NCBI RefSeq assembly: GCF_014640075.1
Contig: NZ_BMGG01000001.1
Span: 1-64,000, forward strand
Direction: 5' to 3'
Length of the DNA stretch: 64,000 bases
Origin: Chelatococcus reniformis
GTDB taxonomy: Bacteria > Pseudomonadota > Alphaproteobacteria > Rhizobiales > Beijerinckiaceae
Under the pieces are notes generated by a model. The model searched no databases, was not told where the DNA came from, and saw only the letters and a program-made list of their open reading frames with translations. The position numbers were made by a program, and so were the translations under genes. Of the stretch, positions 37,474 through 45,472 are shown piece after piece (positions within the stretch are counted from its first letter, which is position 1; each line of letters opens with the position of its first letter).

Positions 37474-37492
37474 CGATATTCGTGCCGATATT
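37474..37492. promoter_or_regulatory. Direct repeat CGATATT, 12-bp period, candidate MocR operator
   Basis: CGATATT occurs at 37474-37480 and again at 37486-37492, each followed by a G/T-rich stretch. MocR-type regulators commonly bind direct repeats in the divergent promoter they control. Position between hyuA3 and the regulator gene fits. Binding is inferred. Confidence 0.4.
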
Positions 37493-37510
37493 GTGCGTTG
37501 CATCAAGAAG

Positions 37511-37527
37511 CCAATTCAATAAATTGG
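37511..37527. promoter_or_regulatory. Inverted repeat CCAATT-5-AATTGG in the same divergent promoter
   Basis: CCAATT (37511-37516) and AATTGG (37522-37527) form a 6-bp inverted repeat with a 5-bp spacer. A further AATTGGA occurs at 37446-37452, so AATTGGA is also present twice in direct orientation. This AT-rich patch probably contains the promoter for one or both divergent genes. Confidence 0.4.
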
Positions 37528-37607
37528 ATCTTCATTTGCACCCTCCGGTGGTTGACATCCGATGGCGCCGCGTGGTGATTGGCCCGCAGGACGGCAGTTC
37601 GGCGGCC

Positions 37608-39131
37608 ATGGGGACGGCCGACGTCGCCGCGGGGTCGAGGCCGGTGCTCCAGAAGCCGCAGTCGTTTCAACGGATCCTCGGCGATTGGCGGCAGGCCGAG
37701 GGGGCGCTCTACGCCCGGCTGGCAACGGCCCTGCGCACAGCGCTCGTGCACGGCGACATCGCGCCCGGCATGTTGCTGCCGCCCGAGCGATCGCTGGCTC
37801 AGATCCTGCGCGTCAGCCGCACCACCGTGGTGAGCGCCTACCGCGCACTTCGCGAGGAGGGCTGGCTGGACAGCCGCCAGGGCAGCGGCCACCTGGTTCG
37901 TCACCCCCAGCACGCCGTCCCTCAGCCCTACGTCAATTCCGATGTGGTCAAGGCCATGGCCCGCAACCCGATGCTGCGGCCCTTGTCGCCCCAGCGCAGC
38001 GGCGCCGTCGACTTCAGCGTCTCCCGGCAGGCCAGCATCGGGCCGCTACTGCGCGAGGTGACCCTGGGACGGGCCGCAGCGCTGGACGATCTGCCCGCCA
38101 GCAGCGGCTACCAGCCGCTCGGTCTTGCCGAGCTGCGCGAGGCGGTCGCCCGGTATGTGACGGGCCGCGGCGGCCTGCCCACGCAGCCGGACCAGATCCT
38201 CATCACCTCGGGGGCACAGCAGGCGATCTGGCTGGTCGGCCAGCTCTACGCGCCCCACGGCGAGCGCGTCGTGCTGGAGAATCCGACCTACCCCGGGGCG
38301 ATCGACGCGTTCCGCATGCTCGGCGCGCACATCGAGCCCTTGCCCGTGCACCCCGACGGCTTCGTTCTCGACGGGCTGGGCGCGCTGCTAAAGAGCGCCC
38401 GCCCGCGTCTCGTCCTCGTCTCCCCCACCTGCCACGCACCGACCGGCCTGGTCATGCCGCACGAGCAGCGGCTCGCCCTCGTGGAGCAGATCGACGAGCA
38501 CCAGGTGACGCTGGTCGACGATCAGACGATGCTCGACCTGCTCGTCGGCGAAGATCGGCCGGTGGCGCTGGCGCAGATCTCGCCGACGGCGCCGATCCTC
38601 AGCATCGGCTCGCTGAGCAAGTTGTTCTGGCCCGGGCTGCGCGTCGGGTGGATCCGCGCGCCGCAGCCGATCATCGAGCATCTGGCGCGGCTCAAGGCCG
38701 TTGCCGACATGGGTGGCTCACCCATCGTCCAGTCCATCGCGGCGGGTCTGCTCGACCATGCCGACACGGTGCGCCAGCGGCGCCACCAGGAGATCACCCG
38801 AAGTCTCGACGTGCTCTGCGAGGCAATGGACCGGCTGCTGCCGGACTGGACCTGGCGGCGGCCGGCCGGCGGGCTGTCCTTCTGGGCCGGCCTGCCCGCC
38901 GGCACCGCCACCGAGTTCGCCCAGGTGGCGCTGCTGCACGGCGTCACTGTCGTCGCCGGCTCGGCGCTGACCAGCGACGGAAGCGGCGACGACCACGTGC
39001 GCCTCCAGTTCGTGCAGGACAGCGAGGCGATCACGCTCGGCGTGCGCCGCCTGGCGCAGGCCTGGCAGGCCTACGCCGGCCAGCGACCGGCCCGGCGGCC
39101 GCCCGCGGTCGCACTGCGCGGCGCCGGCTGA
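37608..39131 (+). CDS. MocR/PdxR-type regulator (GntR HTH fused to aminotransferase-like domain)
   Basis: Protein of 507 aa. The GntR winged helix (ALYARLATALRTALVHGDI, PERSLAQILRVSRTTVVSAY) is joined to a fold-type I aminotransferase-like domain with TSGAQQAIWLVGQL and the PLP lysine in SIGSLSKLFWPGLRVGW. Such proteins bind PLP together with an amino compound as the signal and usually control a divergent gene, here hyuA3. The ATG at 37608 is the likely start, although a GTG at 37574 in frame is possible. The DCC-family gene follows 15 bases later. The PLP-dependent sensor fits a pathway that yields an amine or amino acid. Confidence 0.88.
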   Translation: MGTADVAAGSRPVLQKPQSFQRILGDWRQAEGALYARLATALRTALVHGDIAPGMLLPPERSLAQILRVSRTTVVSAYRALREEGWLDSRQGSGHLVRHPQHAVPQPYVNSDVVKAMARNPMLRPLSPQRSGAVDFSVSRQASIGPLLREVTLGRAAALDDLPASSGYQPLGLAELREAVARYVTGRGGLPTQPDQILITSGAQQAIWLVGQLYAPHGERVVLENPTYPGAIDAFRMLGAHIEPLPVHPDGFVLDGLGALLKSARPRLVLVSPTCHAPTGLVMPHEQRLALVEQIDEHQVTLVDDQTMLDLLVGEDRPVALAQISPTAPILSIGSLSKLFWPGLRVGWIRAPQPIIEHLARLKAVADMGGSPIVQSIAAGLLDHADTVRQRRHQEITRSLDVLCEAMDRLLPDWTWRRPAGGLSFWAGLPAGTATEFAQVALLHGVTVVAGSALTSDGSGDDHVRLQFVQDSEAITLGVRRLAQAWQAYAGQRPARRPPAVALRGAG

Positions 39132-39146
39132 GCGCGGAGGCCGCCC

Positions 39147-39662
39147 GTGCCCGAACCCTACAGCTACCGGCGCGATCCCGCCGTGCCGCCGTTTGCCGAC
39201 GACCAGCCAATCATCGTCTTCGACGGCCACTGCGTGCTGTGCTCGGGCTTCGCCCGGTTCATCCTGGACCACGACCATAAGCGCCGCTACCGCCTGCTGG
39301 CGGCGCAGTCGCCGCTCGGCGAAGCCCTCTACCGGCACTTCGGCCTTGCCGCCGGCGACTATGAAACGAACCTGCTGCTCGAGGACGGGCGGGTGCGCAT
39401 CAAGGCCGACGGCTCGATCCGCATTCTGGAGGGGCTCGGCCTGCCGTGGTCGCTGGCGGCCCTCGGCCGGCTGCTGCCGCGCCCTCTCGCCGACCGGCTC
39501 TACGGCGTCATCGCGCGCAACCGCTTGCGCTGGTTCGGCCGGCGCGAGACCTGCTTCATGCCCGACCCGGCGCAGGCCGACCGCTTCGTCGAACCCCAGT
39601 CCGGCGGGTGGACGCCACGTCCGGGCTGCGCTCCGGCCGCGGAAACGGTCCATGGCAGCTGA
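39147..39662 (+). CDS. DCC-family thiol-disulfide oxidoreductase-like protein (DUF393)
   Basis: Protein of 171 aa with the family motif DGHCVLC (DxxCxxC) at residues 26-32. Also LLLEDGRVRIKADGSIRIL and a final RRETCFMPDP. The family looks thioredoxin-like and is of unknown redox role. It starts 15 bases after the MocR-type gene and is followed by the degraded saccharopine-dehydrogenase-like gene; pairing with that kind of gene is seen elsewhere, so the intact partner was probably functional once. Confidence 0.82.
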   Translation: MPEPYSYRRDPAVPPFADDQPIIVFDGHCVLCSGFARFILDHDHKRRYRLLAAQSPLGEALYRHFGLAAGDYETNLLLEDGRVRIKADGSIRILEGLGLPWSLAALGRLLPRPLADRLYGVIARNRLRWFGRRETCFMPDPAQADRFVEPQSGGWTPRPGCAPAAETVHGS

Positions 39663-39692
39663 CGCGGGCTCGGCGTTCGCGGCGGACCGCCG

Positions 39693-40870
39693 ATGAGCGC
39701 GCAGCTGCGCCTGCTCGTCGTCGGCGGCTACGGCACCTTCGGCAGCCGCACCATCGGCCTCTTGAAAGACGAGCCGCGCCTCCACATCATCGTCGCCGGT
39801 CGCTCGCACGGCAAGGCCGAGACCTTTTGCGCGGCCCAGGAAGCGGCAGCCGTGCTCCAGCCGGCGGCCTTCGACCGAGCCGCGACAGGGCGGCGTTGAC
39901 GGCACTGAAGCCCGACCTCGTCGTCGACGCCAGCGGCCCCTTCCAGGCCTACGGCGTCGCCGCCTACCAGCTGATCGAGGCGTGCCTTGCCAGCGGCGTC
40001 GACTACATGGACCTCGCCGACGGCTCCGCCTTCGTGGCCGGCGTCGCCGCCTACGACGCGGCTGCGAGGGCCGCGGGCACCTATATGTGCTCTCAGGCGC
40101 TTCCAGCTTCCCAGTGCTTACCGCCGCGGTCGGGAGCCGGCTATCGACCGGCATGGCGACGATCGAATCGATCCGCGGCGGCGCCGCGCCGTCGCCCCAT
40201 GCAGACCTTGGTCCCAGCGTTATCCGGGCGATCGCCGGCTACGCCGGTCAGCCGACGCCGCTGAAGCGCGACGGCGCCGCGGTGACCGCATGGCCGCTCA
40301 CCGATGGCGTGCGCTTCACTGTAGCGCCGCCGGGCGCCGTGCCCCTCGACAACCGGCTGTTCGCGCTGGTGGACGTGCCGGACCTTCGGGCCCTGGCCGA
40401 GCTGTGGCCCGCGACGCGGACGATCTGGATGGGCGCGGCGCCCGTGCCCGAGAATCTCTATCGCCTGCTGATGGCGGGGGCGTGGGCCGTGCGCCTCGGA
40501 CTGCTGCCGACGCTGAAGCCCCGCGGCGGGGCTCGTCGCCTTCGTCATGCGTCACCTGCGCTGGGGCGAGCACCGCGGCGGCATGTTCGTCGAGGTTAGC
40601 GGCCGAGCGCTCTCCGGTACGCCGGTCACGCGCAGCTGGCACCTCATCGCCGAAGGCGGCCATGGTCCGTTCATTCCCGCCATGGCGGCCGCGGCGCTGG
40701 TGTGTCGCCACCTGAACGAAAGGAGGCCTCCCAGCGGCGCTCGCGCCGCGCTCCACGACGTGCGGCTCGCGACTACGAGCCGTTCTTCCAAGGCCGCCCG
40801 ATCGTCACCGACGTGCGCGAGAACAACGCAGCGAGCGACGGCCTGCCGCTTCTCCAGCGCGGCGTCAGCC
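39693..40870 (+). pseudogene. Degraded saccharopine-dehydrogenase-like gene (multiple frameshifts, truncated)
   Basis: Starts with an intact NAD(P)-binding end (LRLLVVGGYGTFGSRTIGLL) at 39693, then the family sequence continues in changing frames: LTALKPDLVVDASGPFQAYG from about 39890, SSFPVLTAAVGSRLSTGMAT from about 40090, FVMRHLRWGEHRGGMFVEVS from about 40540, and DYEPFFQGRPIVTDVRENNA from about 40775. At least four frameshifts are needed. The 3' end is cut off where the SnoaL-like gene on the other strand begins at 40865. Intact relatives (with a DUF4166-like C-terminus) are longer. Errors in the sequence are possible, but neighbouring genes are clean. Confidence 0.8.
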
Positions 40871-41206
40871 CGGCTCGCGCCCGAAGAACACCTCCGTCGC
40901 GACGATCCTGCCATCCCTGAACGTCATCCGCTCCACGTTGCGGAAACCGGCGCCCGCCCGGCTGCGGCCGGCGTAGAGCACGAAGCAGCCGCCTGTCCCA
41001 TCGCCGACGATGGCGAGCAGATCCAGCGCCGCGAACGTGCCCGCGCCGGGCCAGCAGCGCGCGAAATAGGCCGCACGATCGATGCGATCGTCGCGCGGCG
41101 AGTTGAAGGTGAAATCCGAATGCAGCACAGCTTCCATGGCGTCGCGGTCCGCGGCGCGGAAGGCTTCGAAGCAGTGTCTCACCAGCCGGTCTTCGTCGTT
41201 CGTCAT
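40865..41206 (-). CDS. SnoaL-like/NTF2-fold protein
   Basis: Protein of 113 aa. Typical pattern of the SnoaL-like family: DRLVRHCFEAFRAADRDAME, then LHSDFTFNSP, YFARCWPGA and FVLYAGRSRAGAGFRNVERM. The cone-shaped fold is used by small isomerases, cyclases and dehydratases and many proteins of unknown role. The ATG at 41206 has GAGGGAG upstream; an earlier ATG adds 8 residues. Followed on the same strand upstream by the GST gene. Function not assignable. Confidence 0.8.
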   Translation of the reverse strand: MTNDEDRLVRHCFEAFRAADRDAMEAVLHSDFTFNSPRDDRIDRAAYFARCWPGAGTFAALDLLAIVGDGTGGCFVLYAGRSRAGAGFRNVERMTFRDGRIVATEVFFGREPG

Positions 41207-41226
41207 GCGTTCACTCCCTCGCCGGT

Positions 41227-41886
41227 TCAATCCCGGTCAGGCGCGCCTAGCGGAAAGAACGGCCGGTAGGGCCGCGCCTCGTCGACAGCGCGGGCGACGG
41301 AGGGGCGCGCCAGGAGCCGGTTGCGGTAGGCCCGCACGTGGCGAAAGCGCGTGTCGATGGCGTGCGTCCAATCGGCATAGAACAGGAAGGGCGCTGCGGC
41401 GCAGTCCGCCAGGCCGAAGGTCCCGCCCGCCGCCCAGGTGCGCTCGGCCATGTGCGTGTCGAGCCAGGCATAGGCCGTCTCGAGCACGGCCCGCGCGTCG
41501 GCCACGCCGGCGCGATCACGGTCCGCCTCAGCGCGAAGCGCGTCGAAGACGATCTTCTGCTGCGGTGTCGAGACGTAGTTGTCGAAGAAGCGGTCCATGA
41601 AGCGCACCTCGAGCGCGGCAGCCGGATCGGCCGGCAGCAGCCGCACCCGTCCCGGATGATGCAGGTCGAGATGCTCGACGATGATGCTTGCCTCCATGAT
41701 GGGGCAGCCCTCGTCCACCAGCACCGGAAAGCGCTTGAAGGGCCACAGCGCCTCCAGCGCCGCCAGGTGCTCCGGCTGATCCGGCGCCAGGAGGCGGAGT
41801 TCGAAGGGCGTGCCGTTCTCGTAGAGCGCGATGAGCGCCTTCTGGCAGTAGGAGGAGAAGGGATGGGCGTAGAGCACGAGAGTCAT
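41227..41886 (-). CDS. Glutathione S-transferase family protein
   Basis: Protein of 219 aa with an N-terminal thioredoxin-like domain (LVLYAHPFSSYCQKALIALY) carrying SSYC where the catalytic Ser or Cys lies, FPVLVDEGCPIMEASIIVEHL (glutathione gamma-glutamyl site), and an all-helical C-terminal domain. Conjugates glutathione to electrophiles or reduces disulfides. It lies 8 bases downstream of the RibD/DHFR-like gene and 20 bases upstream of the SnoaL-like gene, so three minus-strand genes may form one unit controlled by the divergent HxlR regulator. Confidence 0.88.
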   Translation of the reverse strand: MTLVLYAHPFSSYCQKALIALYENGTPFELRLLAPDQPEHLAALEALWPFKRFPVLVDEGCPIMEASIIVEHLDLHHPGRVRLLPADPAAALEVRFMDRFFDNYVSTPQQKIVFDALRAEADRDRAGVADARAVLETAYAWLDTHMAERTWAAGGTFGLADCAAAPFLFYADWTHAIDTRFRHVRAYRNRLLARPSVARAVDEARPYRPFFPLGAPDRD

Positions 41887-41894
41887 GGGCGCCG

Positions 41895-42470
41895 TCAGCT
41901 CCGCTTGCGGTGGTAGTGCAGGATCACGGCGCCGGTATCGAGCGCCCGGCTCTCGGTCAGTTCCAGCTCGAGCCGCGCAAAACCCGGCTCGAACAGCCGC
42001 TGGCCGGCACCCAAGAGGTTGGGCGTCACCATCAGCCGGTACTCGTCGGGCAGATCCGCCGCGACGAAGCTGCGGGCCAGCAGCGCGCCGCCGAACAGCA
42101 ACAGGTCGCCGCCGCCGCCGGCCTTGAGCCCGGCGACGGCACCGGCGAGGTCGCGGCCGGCGAGGCTGGCGTTCCATCCGGGATCGCCCGCGAGCGTCGT
42201 CGAAAACACCGTCTTGGGCAGCCGGTTCATGGTGCCGGCATAGCTGACGCCGGCGGCCGGGCTCGTCGGGTCGGTCTCCGCCGCCGCCCAGAACGCCTTG
42301 TTGAACAGGAAGTTGACGCGTCCGTAGAGCAGGTGCCCGGCCCGCGTCAGCGCGTAGCCGGACCAATAGGTCTCCACGTCGGCCGACCACTCCGGCGGCA
42401 GGAACTCGCCGTCGGGGCCGGCGACGTAGCCGTCGAGGCTCATGAACATGGATAGCACCGGCTTGCGCAC
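41895..42470 (-). CDS. Dihydrofolate reductase family protein (RibD C-terminal-like)
   Basis: Protein of 191 aa. SMFMSLDGYVAGPDGEFLPP at the N-terminus, HLLYGRVNFLF, and FGGALLARSFVAADLPDEYR near 130-150 are hallmarks of the RibD C-terminal/DHFR-like fold, an NADPH-binding reductase. True folate or riboflavin roles are unlikely. The GTG at 42470 with GAGGAG upstream is chosen; the frame opens 27 bases earlier. Divergent from an HxlR regulator gene, a common arrangement for redox-inducible reductases. Confidence 0.85.
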   Translation of the reverse strand: MRKPVLSMFMSLDGYVAGPDGEFLPPEWSADVETYWSGYALTRAGHLLYGRVNFLFNKAFWAAAETDPTSPAAGVSYAGTMNRLPKTVFSTTLAGDPGWNASLAGRDLAGAVAGLKAGGGGDLLLFGGALLARSFVAADLPDEYRLMVTPNLLGAGQRLFEPGFARLELELTESRALDTGAVILHYHRKRS

Positions 42471-42499
42471 CTGCACTCTCCTCGAGACAGATTGCATTT

Positions 42500-42513
42500 T
42501 GCAACTGGTTGCA
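42500..42513. promoter_or_regulatory. Inverted repeat TGCAAC-TG-GTTGCA, candidate HxlR operator
   Basis: Six-base arms separated by two bases, inside the 95-bp gap between the divergent DHFR-like and HxlR genes. TTGCA is repeated nearby (ATTGCATTTTGCAAC). A second arm pair AAACCG (42522) and CGGTTT (42543) lies to the right. Binding by the HxlR protein is inferred from position. Confidence 0.4.
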
Positions 42514-42565
42514 GATTGCCAAAACCGATCTTATTTCGCAAACGGTTTGTGACGGGGACGAAGCC

Positions 42566-43063
42566 GTGAGCGAGACGCAGAGGTCGGGATGCCCGATCAA
42601 TCTGACCCTGGAGGCGCTGGGGGATCGCTGGAGCCTTCTGGTCATCCGCGACATGATGTTCGGCAACCGCCGCCACTTCCGCGAGTTGCTGACCCGATCG
42701 GAGGAAGGCATCGCCTCGAACATCCTGGCGGATCGGCTGAGGCGGTTGACCGAGGCCGGCTTCATCACCCGGGCCGATGACCCCGGCCACAAGCAGAAGG
42801 CGATCTACAGTCTGGCCGAGATGGCGATCGCGCTCGTCCCCCTGCTGGCGCACATGGGCGCCTGGGGCGTCAAGTATCTGCCGGCGTCCTACGAACTGTC
42901 GGTGCGCGCCGAACTTCTGGAGGCCGGCGGACCGGAGCTGTGGGCGGCGTTCATGGACGAACTGCGCACCGTCCACCTGGGCGCCCCCACCAAGCCCGGG
43001 CCGTCCGTCGCCGCGCAGCTCCAGGCTGCCTACGAGGCGGCGGTGGCCGCCCCCACGCCCTGA
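42566..43063 (+). CDS. HxlR family transcriptional regulator
   Basis: Protein of 165 aa from the GTG at 42566; a TTG at 42509 would lengthen it by 19 residues and place the start inside the candidate operator. Typical DUF24/HxlR winged helix: GCPINLTLEALGDRWSLLVI, RRHFRELLTRSEEGIASNIL. The cysteine in GCPINL near residue 9 is the usual redox or electrophile sensor position in this family. Divergent from the RibD/DHFR-GST-SnoaL genes and probably their repressor. The extended C-terminus (about 60 residues after the HTH) is longer than the smallest members. Confidence 0.88.
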   Translation: MSETQRSGCPINLTLEALGDRWSLLVIRDMMFGNRRHFRELLTRSEEGIASNILADRLRRLTEAGFITRADDPGHKQKAIYSLAEMAIALVPLLAHMGAWGVKYLPASYELSVRAELLEAGGPELWAAFMDELRTVHLGAPTKPGPSVAAQLQAAYEAAVAAPTP

Positions 43064-43122
43064 ACCGCCGTTCAAGGCGTTGATGGCGGCGAGACCTTGT
43101 CCATCCCAGCGCCGCGCCTGTC

Positions 43123-43734
43123 TCAGGATGTCGGTCGGGCCGACCCACGGCGTGCCGCCAGACCCGCCACAACCTCTTCCACGATCTCCTGCAAATCCGC
43201 CGGCGTGGCACCGTCGCGCGCCTGGACGGACATCCCCTGCATGACGGCGGCGAGGTGGCGCGCCAGCGGCCCGGTCTCGCCGGCGCCGACGAACGGCCGC
43301 AGCCCCTCCTCGATCGCCTCGCGCATCGCCTGGCGCCGGGCCGCGACGTCGCCGGCCAGCGCCTCGTGGTCCGGATGGCAGGTGGTCAGGCCGCTGGAGA
43401 TCATGCAGCCGCGCTCGCGCTCAGGGGCGGTCACTGCCCGCGCCGCCCCCTCCAGCAGCCGCCGCACCGCCTGCTCCAGCGTCGCGGCCGAGGCTCCCAT
43501 GTCGAGGACCCCCATGCCCGTCGCGTAGCGGGCGAGCGCTTCGCGAAACAGCCCCGCCTTGCTGCCAAAGGCCGCATAAAGGCTCGGCGGCGCCACCCCG
43601 ATGGCCTTGGTCAGGTCGCCGAGCGACACGCCCTCATAGCCGTGGCGCCAGAACAGCCGCATGGCGGTTTCGACCGCCCGGTCGCGATCGAAGCTCCAGG
43701 GGCGGCCGCCGCGGCGTTTGGGACCATGTTCCAT
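43123..43734 (-). CDS. TetR family transcriptional regulator
   Basis: Protein of 203 aa. N-terminal HTH: RAVETAMRLFWRHGYEGVSL and TKAIGVAPPSLYAAFGSKAG, typical TetR. The C-terminal ligand domain is in the TetR_C group close to ComR/NemR relatives (GCMISSGLTTC with two cysteines). The ATG at 43734 overlaps a repeated 19-bp element that is probably its operator. Divergent from the alpha/beta hydrolase gene. Confidence 0.9.
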   Translation of the reverse strand: MEHGPKRRGGRPWSFDRDRAVETAMRLFWRHGYEGVSLGDLTKAIGVAPPSLYAAFGSKAGLFREALARYATGMGVLDMGASAATLEQAVRRLLEGAARAVTAPERERGCMISSGLTTCHPDHEALAGDVAARRQAMREAIEEGLRPFVGAGETGPLARHLAAVMQGMSVQARDGATPADLQEIVEEVVAGLAARRGSARPTS

Positions 43735-43752
43735 AGCAATCACTAAACAACA
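43734..43752. promoter_or_regulatory. 19-bp element, copy 1, candidate TetR operator
   Basis: TAGCAATCACTAAACAACA; 16 of 19 positions match the copy at 43782-43800, in the same orientation 48 bases apart. It overlaps the start codon of the tetR gene, so a bound repressor would block its own transcription. Confidence 0.5.
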
Positions 43753-43781
43753 GCTTGACGATCGCCGTCAACCAGGTTGAA

Positions 43782-43800
43782 TAGCGAATACTAAACAACA
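43782..43800. promoter_or_regulatory. 19-bp element, copy 2, candidate TetR operator
   Basis: TAGCGAATACTAAACAACA, just upstream of the ribosome binding site (GGAG) and ATG of the hydrolase gene at 43813. The two copies flank the 30-bp divergent promoter interval. Confidence 0.5.
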
Positions 43801-43812
43801 TGGAGACCCGCT

Positions 43813-44736
43813 ATGCCTCATTCACGTCGCACCATCCTCGCCGCCACGCTCGGCCTGGCGGCGCTTGCGACCCGCTCTGCTGCGGCATCCCCCGCGATTG
43901 TCACTGAAGGCGGCGGCGCCGACGCCGGCGAGGCCTTCGCCGCGCGGACCCTGGACGGGCTCACCCTCTCGGGCCGGCTCTACGGCGACCCCGCGCACCC
44001 AGAGATCCTGTTGATCCACGGCCTCGGCCAGAGCCGCCTGTCATGGGAGCGGCAGACCGGCAGCGCGCTGACGCAGCGCTTTCGCGTCGTGACCTACGAC
44101 TTCAGGGGGCATGGGGATTCGGACAAGCCCGACGACATCGCGGCCTATGCGGACGGCGGCCGCTGGGCCGACGACGTTGCCGCCGTCATCGCCGCCTCAG
44201 GGCTGCGCCGCCCGGTGCTGGTCGGCTGGTCGCTCGGCGGCTTCGCCATCGGCCACTACCTGGCGCGCCACGGACAGGCGAAGATCGCCGGCGTCAACCT
44301 CGTCAATGCGGTGACCCGGCTCGCGCCCGAGCTGCTGACCGCCACGGCGCGCGACTATGCGATCCGCCTCGCCTCCCCCGATCTCGGCGTGCGCACCCAG
44401 GCGATCGAGGGGTTCCTCGCCGTCTGCTTCGCCAAGCCGCCGGCGCCCGAGGCCTTCCGGCGCATGCTGGTGTTCAACGGCATGGTGCCCCGCGCCGTGC
44501 AGCAGGGCATCGTGAGGATGGCCAGCGAGGGGCTCGACCAGGCCTTTGCAGCCACGGCGCGGCTGCTCGTGACCTACGGCGCCAAGGATGCGTTGACGTC
44601 GCGGCCGATGTCACAGCGGGTCTTGGCGCTCAACGCCGCCGCCCGTCTGTCGCTCTACGAGGATGCCGGACACACGCCCTTCTATGAGGAGCCGGAGCGC
44701 TTCAACGCGGAGCTCGCGGCCTTCGCCGCCGGCTGA
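43813..44736 (+). CDS. Alpha/beta hydrolase with export signal
   Basis: Protein of 307 aa. N-terminal signal with SRRTILAATLGLAALATRSA, which resembles a twin-arginine signal and ends in an Ala-rich cleavage region. The hydrolase core has LLIHGLGQSRLSWERQ, YDFRGHGDSDKP, nucleophile elbow GWSLGGFAIG, TYGAKDALTS (acid) and EDAGHTPFYEEPE (histidine). Probably a periplasmic or secreted esterase or peroxidase-like hydrolase. The ATG has GGAG at 7-base spacing. Likely repressed by the divergent TetR protein. Confidence 0.87.
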   Translation: MPHSRRTILAATLGLAALATRSAAASPAIVTEGGGADAGEAFAARTLDGLTLSGRLYGDPAHPEILLIHGLGQSRLSWERQTGSALTQRFRVVTYDFRGHGDSDKPDDIAAYADGGRWADDVAAVIAASGLRRPVLVGWSLGGFAIGHYLARHGQAKIAGVNLVNAVTRLAPELLTATARDYAIRLASPDLGVRTQAIEGFLAVCFAKPPAPEAFRRMLVFNGMVPRAVQQGIVRMASEGLDQAFAATARLLVTYGAKDALTSRPMSQRVLALNAAARLSLYEDAGHTPFYEEPERFNAELAAFAAG

Positions 44737-44846
44737 CCGGGCCGGCGGCCCAAGGTGCGCGTGGGCCGGCCGCCAAGCGATGGATGGGCTGGACGAAGAA
44801 GCGCCTTGCGCGCACATCTGCGCCACAACCGCAAAGGAGGAGCGTC

Positions 44847-45302
44847 ATGGACGGCGGCGAGCAGCAGAACATCGTGTGGTCGCGGGAGGGTTGGGGGGCG
44901 TTCAAGGCACTGCCCAAGGACACGCCGCTCCACATGATCAACCTGATCCGGCTGCGCGAGCAGGCCGCCTACCCGGCCGATCACCCTAAGCACGGCAAGG
45001 GGCTGAGCGGCTGGGACGCCTACCGCGCCTACGGGACGGAGAGCGCCCCGATCTTCACGCGGGTCGGCGGGCGACAGGTCTGGCTCGGCCGGCCCGACCT
45101 GGTCCTGATCGGTCCGGCAAGCGAGCAATGGGACATCGCCTTCATCGCCGAATACCCGAATGCGGATGCCTTCATCGAGATGCAGCGCGATCCCGCCTAT
45201 CAGCAGGCGGCGCTGAACCGGACGGCGGCCGTGCGCGACTCGCGGCTGATCCGTAGCGAGCCGCTGGCCGCCGGCGGCGGTTTCGGCATGCCTGACGGCT
45301 GA
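44847..45302 (+). CDS. DUF1330 family protein
   Basis: Protein of 151 aa with a ferredoxin-like dimeric alpha/beta barrel pattern: PLHMINLIRLREQAAYP, SGWDAYRAYGTESAP, GPASEQWDIAFIAEYPNADA, FIEMQRDPAYQQA. Role unknown in this family. The ATG at 44847 is preceded by AAAGGAGG, the strongest ribosome binding site in this region. It follows the alpha/beta hydrolase by 110 bases, possibly in the same transcript. Confidence 0.82.
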   Translation: MDGGEQQNIVWSREGWGAFKALPKDTPLHMINLIRLREQAAYPADHPKHGKGLSGWDAYRAYGTESAPIFTRVGGRQVWLGRPDLVLIGPASEQWDIAFIAEYPNADAFIEMQRDPAYQQAALNRTAAVRDSRLIRSEPLAAGGGFGMPDG

Positions 45303-45346
45303 CGGGCAAGGCGTCCTCGCCCGAGAGCTTGGCCCGATTCCCGACC

Positions 45347-45368
45347 CCGCTCGCGGAGAGGCGAGCGG
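45347..45368. terminator. Hairpin between convergent genes
   Basis: CCGCTCGC (45347-45354) pairs with GCGAGCGG (45361-45368) around GGAGAG. A 12-bp palindrome CCACGCGCGTGG follows at 45374-45385. It lies in the 170-bp gap between the converging DUF1330 and SMP-30 genes, a place for a bidirectional terminator, although no T-run is present. Confidence 0.45.
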
Positions 45369-45472
45369 CGTCCCCACGCGCGTGGTGGCCGTGTCGAGCC
45401 CGGCCATGACGAACGGATCGTCGCGGCCGATGCTCCTTCGAACGCGGCGCCGCCGCGGGAGACGCTTCAGGC

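Noticed and set aside
43813-43880. Definite twin-arginine signal on the alpha/beta hydrolase
   Set aside because: SRRTIL resembles the motif but is not a full match; a general secretion signal is equally possible, so only an export signal is claimed.
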